Of a stretch of DNA of 64,000 bases, positions 18,157-26,369 are shown one piece after another. The DNA comes from Phytoactinopolyspora mesophila (lineage in GTDB: Bacteria; Actinomycetota; Actinomycetes; Jiangellales; Jiangellaceae): contig NZ_WLZY01000002.1 in assembly GCF_010122465.1 (NCBI RefSeq), forward strand, positions 769,983 through 833,982. The letters run 5' to 3'. Positions within the stretch are counted from its first letter, which is position 1. Each line of letters starts with the position of its first letter. The notes under the pieces were generated by a model. The model ran no database searches and was not told the DNA's origin. It saw only the letters and a list, made by a program, of their open reading frames with translations. A program made the translations under genes and the position numbers.

Positions 18157-19476
18157 TGGGGTGGGGGTGTGGTCCTCGAGCATCCTGGGTCGCGCGGCGT
18201 GCAGCCCCGCCACCACCATGACGACGACGGACGCCATCATGGTCAGGATCGAGACAGTCCATCCTCCGGTGAGGTCGTGCAGGAAGCCGAAGACGAACGG
18301 CCCGATCATCGCCATGGTGTACCCGGTGCACTGGGCGAAGGCCGACAACGCGGTGAGTCCGGCCAAGGTGCGGGCACGCAGGGTGATCATCATGAGCATG
18401 AGCGGGAACATCCCGGCGCCCATGCCGATCAGGACGGCCCACGCCCATGCCCCCTGTGCTGGCCAGAGGATCAGGCCGGTGTATCCGACGAGGTAGCTGG
18501 CGCCCAGCCCGACGATCAATGGTGGGATCCGCCGTTGCCGGCGGGCCAGCGGTGGCATGACGGCGGCCAGAGGTAGTCCGGCGGCGACGAATACGGCGAC
18601 GGCGCTGCCGGCTATCGCCAGGTCCAGGCCGGCGTCCACCAGGATCTGGGACAACCAGCCGGTCACGACGTAGGCCTGCATCGATTGCATGGCGAACAGC
18701 ACTGCCATGGACCAGGCAACCGGATTGCGGATCAGCGTGCGCAACTGGATGGTGCCGGGCCGCTTGGAGCGGCTGTCGTTGCGGTTGCTGACGAGCAGCG
18801 CGATCCAAGGAATCAATGCCAGCGCGGCGAGCAACGCCCAGCTACCCATTCCGGCGCGCCAGTCACCATCGACTGAGCGCGCGATCGGCACGGTCAGCCC
18901 GGACGCGGCCGCCGCACCGCCGAGCATGCAGAACGTGTACATGGCGGTGATGGTCGGCACATGACGCGGGAAGAGCGTGCGAACCAGTCCGGGCAGTAGC
19001 ACGTTGCCCATCGCCATCCCGGCAAGTGCCAGGATCGACCCGGCGAAAACGAATCCGACGGCAGGCACGGCGACCCGGAGCAGCTGGCCCGCCACCATAG
19101 CGACCAATGAGATCACGATCGTGCGTTGGACGCCGATGCGAGCTCCGACCGCAGGCGCGGCCAGCCCGAACACGACGAAGCAGAACCCCGGCGTGGCGTT
19201 CAGCAGCCCGGCGACCGTCGCCGTGAGGCCGAGGTCGTCACGAATCGCCGGGATGACGGCGTCCAGCGCATTTGCCGCGGGCCGCAGGTTGAGACTCATC
19301 AGCGCGATCGCTGCGGCCGCGAGAAGCATGGCGCGCCGGTTCCGAGGTCGGGAATCGGCCTGCCCGGACGATTCAGGCGCCGACGCTCTGTAGGGTGACG
19401 CTCCCTGGGGCGAGGCTCCGTGGCCCGACGATGCCGGATCGGCGGGGTCGCGGCTGCTGCCGGCTGACGACATCAC
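18154..19476 (-). CDS. MFS transporter, CynX/NimT type
   Basis: 440 residues with twelve predicted membrane helices after a disordered Ser/Pro/Ala-rich N-terminus of ~45 residues. The motif LMSLNLRPA at the end of the first helix is characteristic of the CynX/NimT (cyanate, 2-nitroimidazole) branch of the major facilitator superfamily, and RIGVQRTIVISL follows helix 2. The transported compound is unknown; members export or import small anions and drugs. Two adjacent ATG codons (19476, 19473) could start it; a start closer to the first helix is also possible. Convergent with the SDR gene through Family G repeat. Confidence 0.82.
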   Translation of the reverse strand: MMSSAGSSRDPADPASSGHGASPQGASPYRASAPESSGQADSRPRNRRAMLLAAAAIALMSLNLRPAANALDAVIPAIRDDLGLTATVAGLLNATPGFCFVVFGLAAPAVGARIGVQRTIVISLVAMVAGQLLRVAVPAVGFVFAGSILALAGMAMGNVLLPGLVRTLFPRHVPTITAMYTFCMLGGAAAASGLTVPIARSVDGDWRAGMGSWALLAALALIPWIALLVSNRNDSRSKRPGTIQLRTLIRNPVAWSMAVLFAMQSMQAYVVTGWLSQILVDAGLDLAIAGSAVAVFVAAGLPLAAVMPPLARRQRRIPPLIVGLGASYLVGYTGLILWPAQGAWAWAVLIGMGAGMFPLMLMMITLRARTLAGLTALSAFAQCTGYTMAMIGPFVFGFLHDLTGGWTVSILTMMASVVVMVVAGLHAARPRMLEDHTPTP

Positions 19477-19523
19477 CCATCGATTGTCCCCGGTGCCGAC
19501 CCGGGGCGGGCGGCGGGAGCGTG

Positions 19524-19567
19524 ACGTCCTGCGGTGTGAGCGTTGGGGGCCACGGTTGGCAGGACGC
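19524..19567. repeat. Family D 44-bp element, copy D2
   Basis: Begins ACGTCCTGC (one change from the usual GCGTCCTGC) and ends GCAGGACGC. Its interior (GGTGTGAGCGTTGGGG) closely matches copy D3, which starts 56 bp downstream, so D2 and D3 look like a local tandem duplication. Confidence 0.9.
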
Positions 19568-19579
19568 AGCGGGGGCGCA

Positions 19580-19623
19580 GCGTCCTGCGGTGTGAGCGTT
19601 GGGGACCACGATCCGCAGGACGC
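19580..19623. repeat. Family D 44-bp element, copy D3
   Basis: Perfect GCGTCCTGC and GCAGGACGC ends, interior nearly identical to D2. It lies between the divergent MFS and transporter genes, so it cannot be a terminator for either. A further fragment (CGTCCT) follows at 19630. Confidence 0.92.
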
Positions 19624-19769
19624 AATGCAACGTCCTCTTGCGTGTGGTCTAGACCTTTGGCGAATTTGTTTGTACGGTGAGCCGGTTCACGTGTTGTTCA
19701 GGCACCCGCCGGCAGTCGTCAGCGCAGCCGTCCCGGCCGGGGCGCTGTGCTGATGCCAATGGAGTGTCG

Positions 19770-21179
19770 ATGACACAGCTGTCCGTCATGGACCGGGACA
19801 GGCTGTCCCGAAAACAGACCCTAGCCTTGGGCCTTATCGTCGCCGCGCTGGTCACGGCGCTGGTCGTCAATTTCGCCGCCGATGAGCTCCGGTGGTGGGG
19901 GCTGCTGCCAATCGTCGTGTACGTGGTGCTCGTCGTGCTCGAGCTCAACGTGGTGCTGGCCACCGGCGCCGCCGTCGTCGTCGGAATCGTCCTCGCTGGA
20001 ACCGCGCCGCTCGACGTGGCGACCATGATGTCGGAGTCGCTGGGCTCTTTCATCGCCGTCATCGGCTTGATCATCATGCTCGGCGGCGGGCTCGGCCGGA
20101 TCGCCTCGGACACCGGCGCCGCACACACCTTGGTGCGGGAGTTGCTCCGCCGGGTCGGCGTCGACAGTCCGTTGCGGATCCAGATCGGGATCATGCTCGC
20201 ATCGACCGTCCTGGTCGGCGCGCTGGGCACACTAGCGGGCGCGAATGCCATCCTGGCGCCCATCGTCATCCCGGTGGCCGCCGCCGTCGCACGTAGCCGC
20301 CCGTCGGTGGCGGCGATGCTGCACGCGGGAGGCGCGGCCGGTCTGATCATCGGCCCGTTCACGCCTCCGGTGGTGACCATCACCGGTGCGGCGGGCATCA
20401 GTTATCTCGAGTATCTGCTCGCCGCCGGGTTGCCGATGGCGGTGGTCACGTGGACCACCGGGTTCTTCATGGCGCGCTTCATCCAGCGGCGTACCGAGGA
20501 GACCGAGCAGTACTCGGAGCTCGACCTGTCCGGCCTGGACAGCGGCCCTGCCGAGTCCACCGGGCGGGAGAAGCGGGCGGCCGTCGCCTTCATCGGCACC
20601 ATCGTGGCGATGGCAGTGCTGGGTGTCATCCTCGAGGCCGGATTCGCTTTCGCGATCATCGTCATGATCGTCACCGCGATCGTGACGGCCCTCGCCGGCG
20701 GCATGCGGCCCACCGAGGCGCTGGACTCGTTCTACAGCGGAGCCGCCCAGCTGCTCTGGCTGTTCTTCCTCTTCTGGCTGTTCAACCCGTTACTGGTGAT
20801 GCTGGAGGAATCCGGCGCCTACGCCGCGATGCTCGAGACATTCCAGCCCACGCTCGAATCGGTCGGTGTATGGCCGTTCTTGATGCTGGCGCTGGTGATC
20901 GGCTGGATCGGGGTCGCCGGTGCGGCCGTCGCCCAGGTGGTGCTGATCGACGAACTGCTGTGGCCGCTGGCCGCCGGGCTCGGCGTCGCCCCGGTGGCGT
21001 GGTCGGCAGCGTTGCTGGGCGGCAGCCAGATCGACTGGTTCGGCCCGTTCCCCAACGCGGACATGATCGGGCAGATGGGGCTGGCTCGCTCGTCGAATCT
21101 ACGCATGATGTTGTTCAACGGATGGGCCATCATGGGCGCGAACCTCGTGCTCTTCGCCTTCTTGTTCGCGATTCTGTGA
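19770..21179 (+). CDS. Ion-transporter-superfamily membrane permease (NhaC/GntP/CitMHS-like)
   Basis: 469 residues from ATG 19770, with GGAG five bases upstream; a 31-residue upstream extension is Cys/Arg-rich and rejected. About twelve membrane helices with two internal signatures: GGGLGRIASDTGAAHTLV near residue 107 and a re-entrant-like segment LAGANAILAPIVIPVAAAVA. This layout belongs to the ion-transporter superfamily, which moves carboxylates, gluconate or Na+/H+. Its stop is 11 bases before the next gene's ATG, and the following genes act on acylated D-amino acids or peptides, so uptake of such a compound is a reasonable inference. The precise family is uncertain. Confidence 0.7.
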   Translation: MTQLSVMDRDRLSRKQTLALGLIVAALVTALVVNFAADELRWWGLLPIVVYVVLVVLELNVVLATGAAVVVGIVLAGTAPLDVATMMSESLGSFIAVIGLIIMLGGGLGRIASDTGAAHTLVRELLRRVGVDSPLRIQIGIMLASTVLVGALGTLAGANAILAPIVIPVAAAVARSRPSVAAMLHAGGAAGLIIGPFTPPVVTITGAAGISYLEYLLAAGLPMAVVTWTTGFFMARFIQRRTEETEQYSELDLSGLDSGPAESTGREKRAAVAFIGTIVAMAVLGVILEAGFAFAIIVMIVTAIVTALAGGMRPTEALDSFYSGAAQLLWLFFLFWLFNPLLVMLEESGAYAAMLETFQPTLESVGVWPFLMLALVIGWIGVAGAAVAQVVLIDELLWPLAAGLGVAPVAWSAALLGGSQIDWFGPFPNADMIGQMGLARSSNLRMMLFNGWAIMGANLVLFAFLFAIL

Positions 21180-21190
21180 GGGAGGAGCCG

Positions 21191-22033
21191 ATGACGACGA
21201 CGTGGCCGGCTGAACACGCGACCAAGCTGCGGAGCGAGCTGAACTCGATAGCCGCCGCGCAGCATGGGCGGTGGGCGTTTGCCGTGCGTGAAGGCGGCGG
21301 GCTTGTGGCCTCGGTCAACGGCGACGAGGTGATGCGCGCCGCCAGCACCATCAAGGTGGCGCTGCTCATCCTGGCCCTGCAGGATGTCGAAGCCGGGCAA
21401 TGCCGCCTCGACAGCGAGCTCGATGTTCCCGAGGAGCGAGCCGGCGGAAGCGGTGTGCTGAAACTGATGCGCTCGGTGCGGACACTGCCGCTGAGGGAGG
21501 TGCTGGAGCTCATGATCGGCGTGAGCGACAACTGCGCCACCAACATCGTGGTCGATCTGCTGGGGCTTGACCACATTTCGGCCCGTATCAACGCCCTGGG
21601 GGCCCGTAGTACCAGGCTGGAGCGCCGCCTGATGGACCTCGAAGCGGCCCGCTCCGGCCGTGACAACGTCACCACGGCCGACGACCAAGCGCTCCTGCTC
21701 GACCTGCTGACCGGAACTCAGCTGCTCAGCGAGGACGCGCGGCGGCTCGCGCTGGACATCCTCGGCCGCCAGCAATTCAACGACCGCATGCCGGCCCGGC
21801 TCGGTCCGGACATCGTCTGCCGGCACAAGACCGGCGAGCTGTCCGGTGTGCGCCACGACGTCGGCATCTTGGAGTTCGACGGCCGGCAGGTGGTGCTGGC
21901 GGCGCTCAGCTCGGAGCTGGCGGATCCGGCGACGCACTCCGTCGGCACCGGCGTGGCCGCCGACGTCATCGGGGCAGCGGCGCAGGCAGTCGTCGAGAAC
22001 GCCCGAACCCTGCCATCCGGTGCGGGACAGTAG
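21191..22033 (+). CDS. Class A beta-lactamase-like serine hydrolase without signal peptide
   Basis: 280 residues from ATG 21191, with GGAGGAG immediately upstream. The three active-site motifs of the class A penicillin-recognising fold are present: SxxK as ASTIK (about residues 37-41), SDN in GVSDNCATN and KTGE (about 215). There is no signal peptide or lipobox, so unlike true resistance enzymes it should stay in the cytoplasm and probably hydrolyses a peptide or amide. Its place between a transporter and an N-acyl-D-amino-acid deacylase suggests a shared catabolic route. TAG stop (22031-22033) is also part of the putative -10 box of the next frame. Confidence 0.83.
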   Translation: MTTTWPAEHATKLRSELNSIAAAQHGRWAFAVREGGGLVASVNGDEVMRAASTIKVALLILALQDVEAGQCRLDSELDVPEERAGGSGVLKLMRSVRTLPLREVLELMIGVSDNCATNIVVDLLGLDHISARINALGARSTRLERRLMDLEAARSGRDNVTTADDQALLLDLLTGTQLLSEDARRLALDILGRQQFNDRMPARLGPDIVCRHKTGELSGVRHDVGILEFDGRQVVLAALSSELADPATHSVGTGVAADVIGAAAQAVVENARTLPSGAGQ

Positions 22034-22042
22034 GCTCGGCAG
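22031..22042 (+). promoter_or_regulatory. -10 box (TAGGCT) before the broken acetyltransferase
   Basis: TAGGCT at 22031-22036, six bases before ATG 22043. Identical box and spacing to the one before the gene at 11286. It overlaps the stop codon of the serine hydrolase. Confidence 0.4.
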
Positions 22043-22291
22043 ATGGCACCACGGCTGGAACTCGTCGCTCAGGACAACGTCCGTGCGGCATGTGCGCTGC
22101 AGTTGGAGGACGGTCAGGATCGATTCGTCGCGTCGGTGGCGCACTCGCTCGCCGAAACATGCGGCCAGTCGCGGATCACGGTGCTGTGGGTCGAGCACCC
22201 GGAAGGGCCGGAGCAGTTCTACTTGCGGTCGGGGTTCATCCCGACCGGTCAGAAGTTTCATGGCCAGATTGTGGGAGAGCGGTTCGTATGA
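22043..22291 (+). pseudogene. GNAT acetyltransferase remnant with internal deletion
   Basis: The 82-residue frame joins what looks like the first ~37 residues of a GNAT N-acetyltransferase (LELVAQDNVRAACALQLEDG...VASVAHSLAE) directly to the last ~45 (RITVLWVEHPEGPEQFYLRSGF, then PTGQKFHGQIVGE). The central region that forms the acetyl-CoA-binding loop (Q/RxxGxG/A) is absent, so it cannot be an active acetyltransferase. The deletion is in frame, between about 22150 and 22170. The stop overlaps the ATG of the next gene (ATGA at 22288-22291), so the remnant may persist because it couples translation to the deacylase. Confidence 0.75.
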
Positions 22292-23865
22292 GCGAGTTCG
22301 ATGTCGTTATCCGGGGCGGCGAGGTCCTGGACGGAACCGGAGCGGACCCCGTGCGGGCCGACGTCGGGATCTCCGGCGGCACCGTCCAGCAGGTGTCGGA
22401 TAGCCGGCTGCGCGGACGCACCGAGGTGGATGCCGCCGGACAGGTGGTGGCGCCCGGGTTCATCGATCTGCACTCACATGCCGACTTCAGCGTCCAGGGC
22501 TGGCCCGCGGCGCATTCTCAGCTGCATCAAGGCGTCACCACCCTGCTGACGGGGAACTGCGGGTTTTCTCCGTTCCCGGTAGGCGACCTGGATGAGATGA
22601 AGGCGGCCACGGCGTTCTTCGAGCCTGAGCTGACGTGGGAGTGGTTCGACCACGATGCCTTCGCCAAGGCCGTCGATGCCGCCCGTCCCGCGATCAACAT
22701 AGCGATGCAAACCGGGCATCACGCATTGCGGATGGCCGTCATGGGTGGCGCGGAGCGGATCGCCTCCGACGACGACCTCCACCGCATGGCCGAGCTGTTG
22801 GCGGCGTCCGCGAGGTCCGGGGCGCAAGGATTCTCCACCGGGCTCATCTACGCCCCGGGCACGTACTCCGACGAGCGCGAAGTGCGGCACCTGGTTGGTG
22901 CAGCCGCACGCGCCGGCGTGTTGTACTCCACCCACATCCGCAACGAGTCCGAGCGGCTGCACGAGGCGATCAGCGAGGCGATTTCTGCCGCCGAAGCTGG
23001 GGGAGCCCGGCTGCAGATCTCCCATCTGAAGGCGGCCGGACCGGCCTACCACGGCACCGTCGTCGGCGCCCTAGAGCTCATCGACGCCGCGGCCGGGCGC
23101 GGGGTGGACGTCGCCGCGGATGTCTACCCCTATGCCGCGTCCAGCACGACGCTGACCACGCGGCTGCCGACATGGTCGATGGACGGCGGCCCCACCGCTT
23201 TGCTGTCTCGGCTGGCCGATCCGGTGGTACGGTCGCGGATCGCCGACGAGTTGCGGGCACAGAGTGGCAAGAGTCTTGACCCGTCCAAAGTGGTCCTGGC
23301 CGACTTGGGAGCGGGACGTTTCGCTGACGCGGTCGGCTCCAGCCTGGCCGACGTCGCCCGCCGCGAGGGTGTTGATCCAGCTGAGGCCACACTGCTGATC
23401 CTCGAGGAGCACGCTGCGGCCGTCGCCGTCGTGATGCACGGCATGAGCGAAGCCGACGTCGAAACCGTGTTGCGCCATCCCCGGGTGGCGGTGGCCAGCG
23501 ATGGCTGGGTGCTGCGCCCGGAGGGGACAGGCAAGCCGCATCCGCGCAGCTTCGGCACCTTTCCCAGGGTACTGGCGCGATACGTGCGTGAGCGGGCGGT
23601 GCTGACATTGCCGGAGGCTGTGCGGAAGATGACGTCTCTGCCGGCGTCCCGTCTCGGATGGTCCGACCGTGGCGTGCTGCGCCCGGGTGCTGTCGCCGAC
23701 GTCGTCATATTCGACGCCGACACCGTAGCTGACCACTCCACTTTCGCCGAGCCGTGGCAGCTGGCCACCGGCGTCGACACCGTGCTGGTGGCCGGCGAGT
23801 TCGCCGGTCGTGGCGGCGAGCCCACCGGCACCCGTGCCGGCCGCGTGCTGGGCCGTGTCGGCTGA
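22288..23865 (+). CDS. N-acyl-D-amino-acid deacylase (D-aminoacylase)
   Basis: 525 residues of the amidohydrolase superfamily. The metal site has HSH in DLHSHADF (about 66-73), and the D-aminoacylase group shows GNCGFSPFP with the conserved metal-binding Cys, STGLIYAPGTYS, THIRNE, ISHLKAAG and VASDG. It hydrolyses N-acyl-D-amino acids to the D-amino acid plus carboxylate in the cytoplasm. Start ATG 22288 overlaps the stop of the upstream remnant frame. Together with the transporter and beta-lactamase-like protein it forms a likely catabolic operon (19770-23865). A pyrimidine-rich tract follows the stop. Confidence 0.9.
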   Translation: MSEFDVVIRGGEVLDGTGADPVRADVGISGGTVQQVSDSRLRGRTEVDAAGQVVAPGFIDLHSHADFSVQGWPAAHSQLHQGVTTLLTGNCGFSPFPVGDLDEMKAATAFFEPELTWEWFDHDAFAKAVDAARPAINIAMQTGHHALRMAVMGGAERIASDDDLHRMAELLAASARSGAQGFSTGLIYAPGTYSDEREVRHLVGAAARAGVLYSTHIRNESERLHEAISEAISAAEAGGARLQISHLKAAGPAYHGTVVGALELIDAAAGRGVDVAADVYPYAASSTTLTTRLPTWSMDGGPTALLSRLADPVVRSRIADELRAQSGKSLDPSKVVLADLGAGRFADAVGSSLADVARREGVDPAEATLLILEEHAAAVAVVMHGMSEADVETVLRHPRVAVASDGWVLRPEGTGKPHPRSFGTFPRVLARYVRERAVLTLPEAVRKMTSLPASRLGWSDRGVLRPGAVADVVIFDADTVADHSTFAEPWQLATGVDTVLVAGEFAGRGGEPTGTRAGRVLGRVG

Positions 23866-23869
23866 CCCC

Positions 23870-24006
23870 TCTGACCCCTCTGCCGCCGCCCGGCCCTCCG
23901 CCACCCCCTCTCCCCGCCTCCCCGCTCCGCCTGTTCCCCTGCCCGCTCCGCCTGTTCCCCTGCCCGCTCCGCCTGCCCGCTCCGCCACTCTGCGCCTTCC
24001 CTCCTC
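23870..24006. repeat. Pyrimidine-rich tract with 21-bp tandem repeats
   Basis: About 135 bases are almost entirely C and T on the + strand. Within it CCCGCTCCGCCTGTTCCCCT begins two perfect 21-bp units (23921-23941 and 23942-23962), followed by 13-bp and 11-bp partial units up to about 23986. Such strand-asymmetric tracts may form triplex or affect transcription elongation; it lies between two convergent genes. Confidence 0.85.
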
Positions 24007-24072
24007 CCGTTGATCATGGGCACCTGGCGCCTTCTCGACGCCGAATAGGCGTCAGGTGCCCATGATCAACGG
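24007..24072. repeat. Family B inverted repeat, copy 1 (66 bp)
   Basis: Arms begin CCGTTGATCATGGGCACCTG (24007-24026) and are complementary to 24053-24072, with 20 perfect pairs, one mismatch and four more pairs; the loop is TTCTCGACGCCGAATA. Located between the convergent deacylase and sugar-binding-protein genes. Further copies at 28729-28794 and 30361-30426. Confidence 0.95.
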
Positions 24073-24117
24073 GGATGGGGCCCGCGGGCGCGGGCACCAC
24101 TGGCGGCTACCGGGGTA

Positions 24118-25467
24118 CTAGGACCCGATGGCGATGGATGCCTCGTCGATGAACTGCTGGGCAGCTTCTTCCGGGGTGAGCCGGTCAAAGAGTGCTTCTT
24201 CCCAGAGCCGGGTGTTGATCTCCGGGATCTCGCCTGCACCGTGCGGCGGCGGTGGCGGTGGGTCGGCCAGATCCGGCGTGATCTCGGTCATGAAGTCGCT
24301 GACCTGTTCCTCGGTATCTGGCAGTAGAGGCAGGATCTCGTCGCGGACCCGGAGGTTGGCGGGGAGCCCGCGATCGGTGAGCATGATCTCCGCGGCGCGG
24401 ACGTCGTTGAGCAGAAAGTCGACGAACAGCGCGGCTTCCTCGGGATGGTCGGTATGTGCTGAGATCGAATAGAACATCGCCGGTTTGAGGTACATACCCG
24501 GCTGTTGGTTCTCGAACTCTCCGGGCATACGGAGCAGTTCGAGTTCGCCCTCGGCGACGCCGTCCAGCGCGCCGAGCTGGTTGGTCCACCAGAACCCCAT
24601 CGCCCCTTGGTCGGTTGCTACCAGCGACATGTCCGGTCCAGCCAGCTCGAGCAGCTCCGTCTGCGACGGTGTGCTGCCTTCTTCCATCAAGTCGAGCTGC
24701 AGCTGCCAGAAGTCGGCCAGCGTCTGGGCGGAAATGCCAAGGGTGCCGTCGGCGTTGTAGAGGGCCTCACCACGCTGACGGGCGTACACGTTGAGACCCG
24801 CCTCGTTCTGCTCCGGCTGGAAGCCATGCAGGTCGCCGCTGGCGCCGATCTCGTTCACGATGTCGGAGAAGTCTTGCCATGTCCAGGCGGTGTCGTCCGG
24901 TAGGTCGACGCCGGCCTCGTCGAAGACCTGCCGGTTGGCGACCACGGTGAAGGCGTTGACACCCGTGGGCACCGCATACTGCGCGCCGTCGATCTGCCCG
25001 CCGCCCAGGGCGAGTTCCTCGATCTCGGACAGGTCGAGTGTGCCGGCGACCTCGCCGAGGTCGAGCAACTGGCCACGCAGCGCGTAGTCAGTCATGTAGC
25101 GCTCCTCCTGGGTCATGATGTCCGGCGAGTCGCCGCCCGCGGTGGAGGTAGCGAGCCGGTCCCAGTACGAGTCCCAATCGGTGAAGTCCGGCACGATCGA
25201 GATGTGCGGGTGCTCGTCCTCGAACAGGTCGATGATTTCCTGGGTCTGCTCGTGGCGGGAGTCAGATCCCCACCAGGAGAATCGCAGTTGGACGTCGTCG
25301 GGAACCGCATCGCCGTCGCCGTCCGCTTGTTGCGCGGCATCGCCGTCGTTGTTGCTGTCCGTGTCGCCGTCGTCGCCGCCGCACGCGCTGAGTACGAGGG
25401 CGACAGCGAACACGGGGGCGGCCAGGCGTGCCGGTGGGATGCGCCGGGTACCGTGGAGTCGCATCAT
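24118..25467 (-). CDS. Sugar ABC transporter substrate-binding lipoprotein
   Basis: 449 residues from ATG 25467 (or the adjacent ATG 25464), with AAGGAG just upstream. Signal peptide with lipobox LSACGG, an acidic Asp/Gly/Asn linker, then a family 1 extracellular solute-binding fold (VQLRFSWWGSDSRHEQTQ, FEDEHPHISIVPDFTDWDSYWD, SPDIMTQEERY). It captures an oligosaccharide outside the cell and delivers it to the two permeases encoded upstream. An unusual run of six prolines lies near residue 415. The ATPase gene is not in the cluster, as is common in actinobacteria where a shared MsiK-type ATPase serves several systems. The substrate is not known. Confidence 0.9.
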   Translation of the reverse strand: MMRLHGTRRIPPARLAAPVFAVALVLSACGGDDGDTDSNNDGDAAQQADGDGDAVPDDVQLRFSWWGSDSRHEQTQEIIDLFEDEHPHISIVPDFTDWDSYWDRLATSTAGGDSPDIMTQEERYMTDYALRGQLLDLGEVAGTLDLSEIEELALGGGQIDGAQYAVPTGVNAFTVVANRQVFDEAGVDLPDDTAWTWQDFSDIVNEIGASGDLHGFQPEQNEAGLNVYARQRGEALYNADGTLGISAQTLADFWQLQLDLMEEGSTPSQTELLELAGPDMSLVATDQGAMGFWWTNQLGALDGVAEGELELLRMPGEFENQQPGMYLKPAMFYSISAHTDHPEEAALFVDFLLNDVRAAEIMLTDRGLPANLRVRDEILPLLPDTEEQVSDFMTEITPDLADPPPPPPHGAGEIPEINTRLWEEALFDRLTPEEAAQQFIDEASIAIGS

Positions 25468-25484
25468 TGAGCTCCTTTCCTTCT

Positions 25485-26369
25485 TTACTTGATTCCGGTG
25501 GTGGCAATTCCCCGGACCAGATACCGCTGGCCGGCGAGGAAGAATCCGAAGACGGGGCCGATCGCGATAACGGACATCGCGAACAACGGACCCCACGAGG
25601 TCTGGCCTTGAGAGTCGACGAACTGGCGCAGCGCCAGAGGCACGGTGGCCATGTCGGGATCGGTGAGGAAGACCAGCTGGCTGAAGAAGTCGTTCCAGGT
25701 CCAGATGAAGGTGAAGATCGCCGTCGTGGCGAGGGCAGGCGTGCACAGCGGCATGATGATCTTCCAGTAGATCCGGAAGTGCCCGCACCCGTCGATCCGG
25801 GCCGAGTCGTCCAGCTCTCGCGGCAGGGCTCGGATGAACTGCACCATCAAGAAGATGAAGAATGCGTCCACGGCGAGGAACTTCGGCACGATCAAGGGAT
25901 AGAACGTGTTGATCCAGTCGAGGTTGGAGAACAGGATGTACTGCGGCACGATCACGACGTGGATCGGCAGCATGATCGAACCGAGCATGACGGCGAAGAA
26001 GGTCCTCTTCCCGAAGAACTTCAGCCGGGCGAACGCGTAGGCCGCGAGCGAGCAGGCGAGCAGGTTCCCGACGACGGAGCCTGCCACCACGATGGTCGAG
26101 TTGATGATGTAGTGGTGGAACGGATTACGCAGAGCGTTCCAGCCTTCGACGTAGTTGCCGGGGGCGAGCTTGCTGATCCACAGTCCGGGCTCGCGGAAGA
26201 TCAGCTCGGTGGGTTTGAACGAGCTGGCGAGCATCCACAACAGCGGATACAGCATCACCAGCCCGAAGGTGATCAGGCCGAGGTGGATGAGAAGCCGCTT
26301 GGGCCGGCCGCGCCGCTTGCGTTCCTTGCGGCGGGCGGCAACCTGAGCCGCGAGATCAGTCGTCGCCAT
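25485..26369 (-). CDS. Carbohydrate ABC transporter permease (MalG type)
   Basis: 294 residues, six membrane helices, with the EAA loop that contacts the ATPase (ELDDSARIDGCGHFRIYWKIIMPLCTP described: EAA-like DSARIDGCG near residue 190). N-terminal basic segment RRKERKRRGRPKR precedes the first helix. It is the second permease of the sugar transporter and starts 14 bases inside the end of the first permease gene, so the two are coupled. The binding-protein gene follows after 17 bases. Confidence 0.92.
   Translation of the reverse strand: MATTDLAAQVAARRKERKRRGRPKRLLIHLGLITFGLVMLYPLLWMLASSFKPTELIFREPGLWISKLAPGNYVEGWNALRNPFHHYIINSTIVVAGSVVGNLLACSLAAYAFARLKFFGKRTFFAVMLGSIMLPIHVVIVPQYILFSNLDWINTFYPLIVPKFLAVDAFFIFLMVQFIRALPRELDDSARIDGCGHFRIYWKIIMPLCTPALATTAIFTFIWTWNDFFSQLVFLTDPDMATVPLALRQFVDSQGQTSWGPLFAMSVIAIGPVFGFFLAGQRYLVRGIATTGIK

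Noticed and set aside
20450..21190. Upstream extension of the beta-lactamase-like protein
   Set aside because: It overlaps the transporter gene in another frame; ATG 21191 has an ideal ribosome binding site.
21191..22033. Antibiotic-resistance beta-lactamase
   Set aside because: It has the class A motifs but no signal peptide, and its neighbours suggest a catabolic function.
22090..22287. N-terminal extension of the D-aminoacylase
   Set aside because: The extension overlaps the GNAT remnant in another frame, and the family begins at the ATG at 22288.
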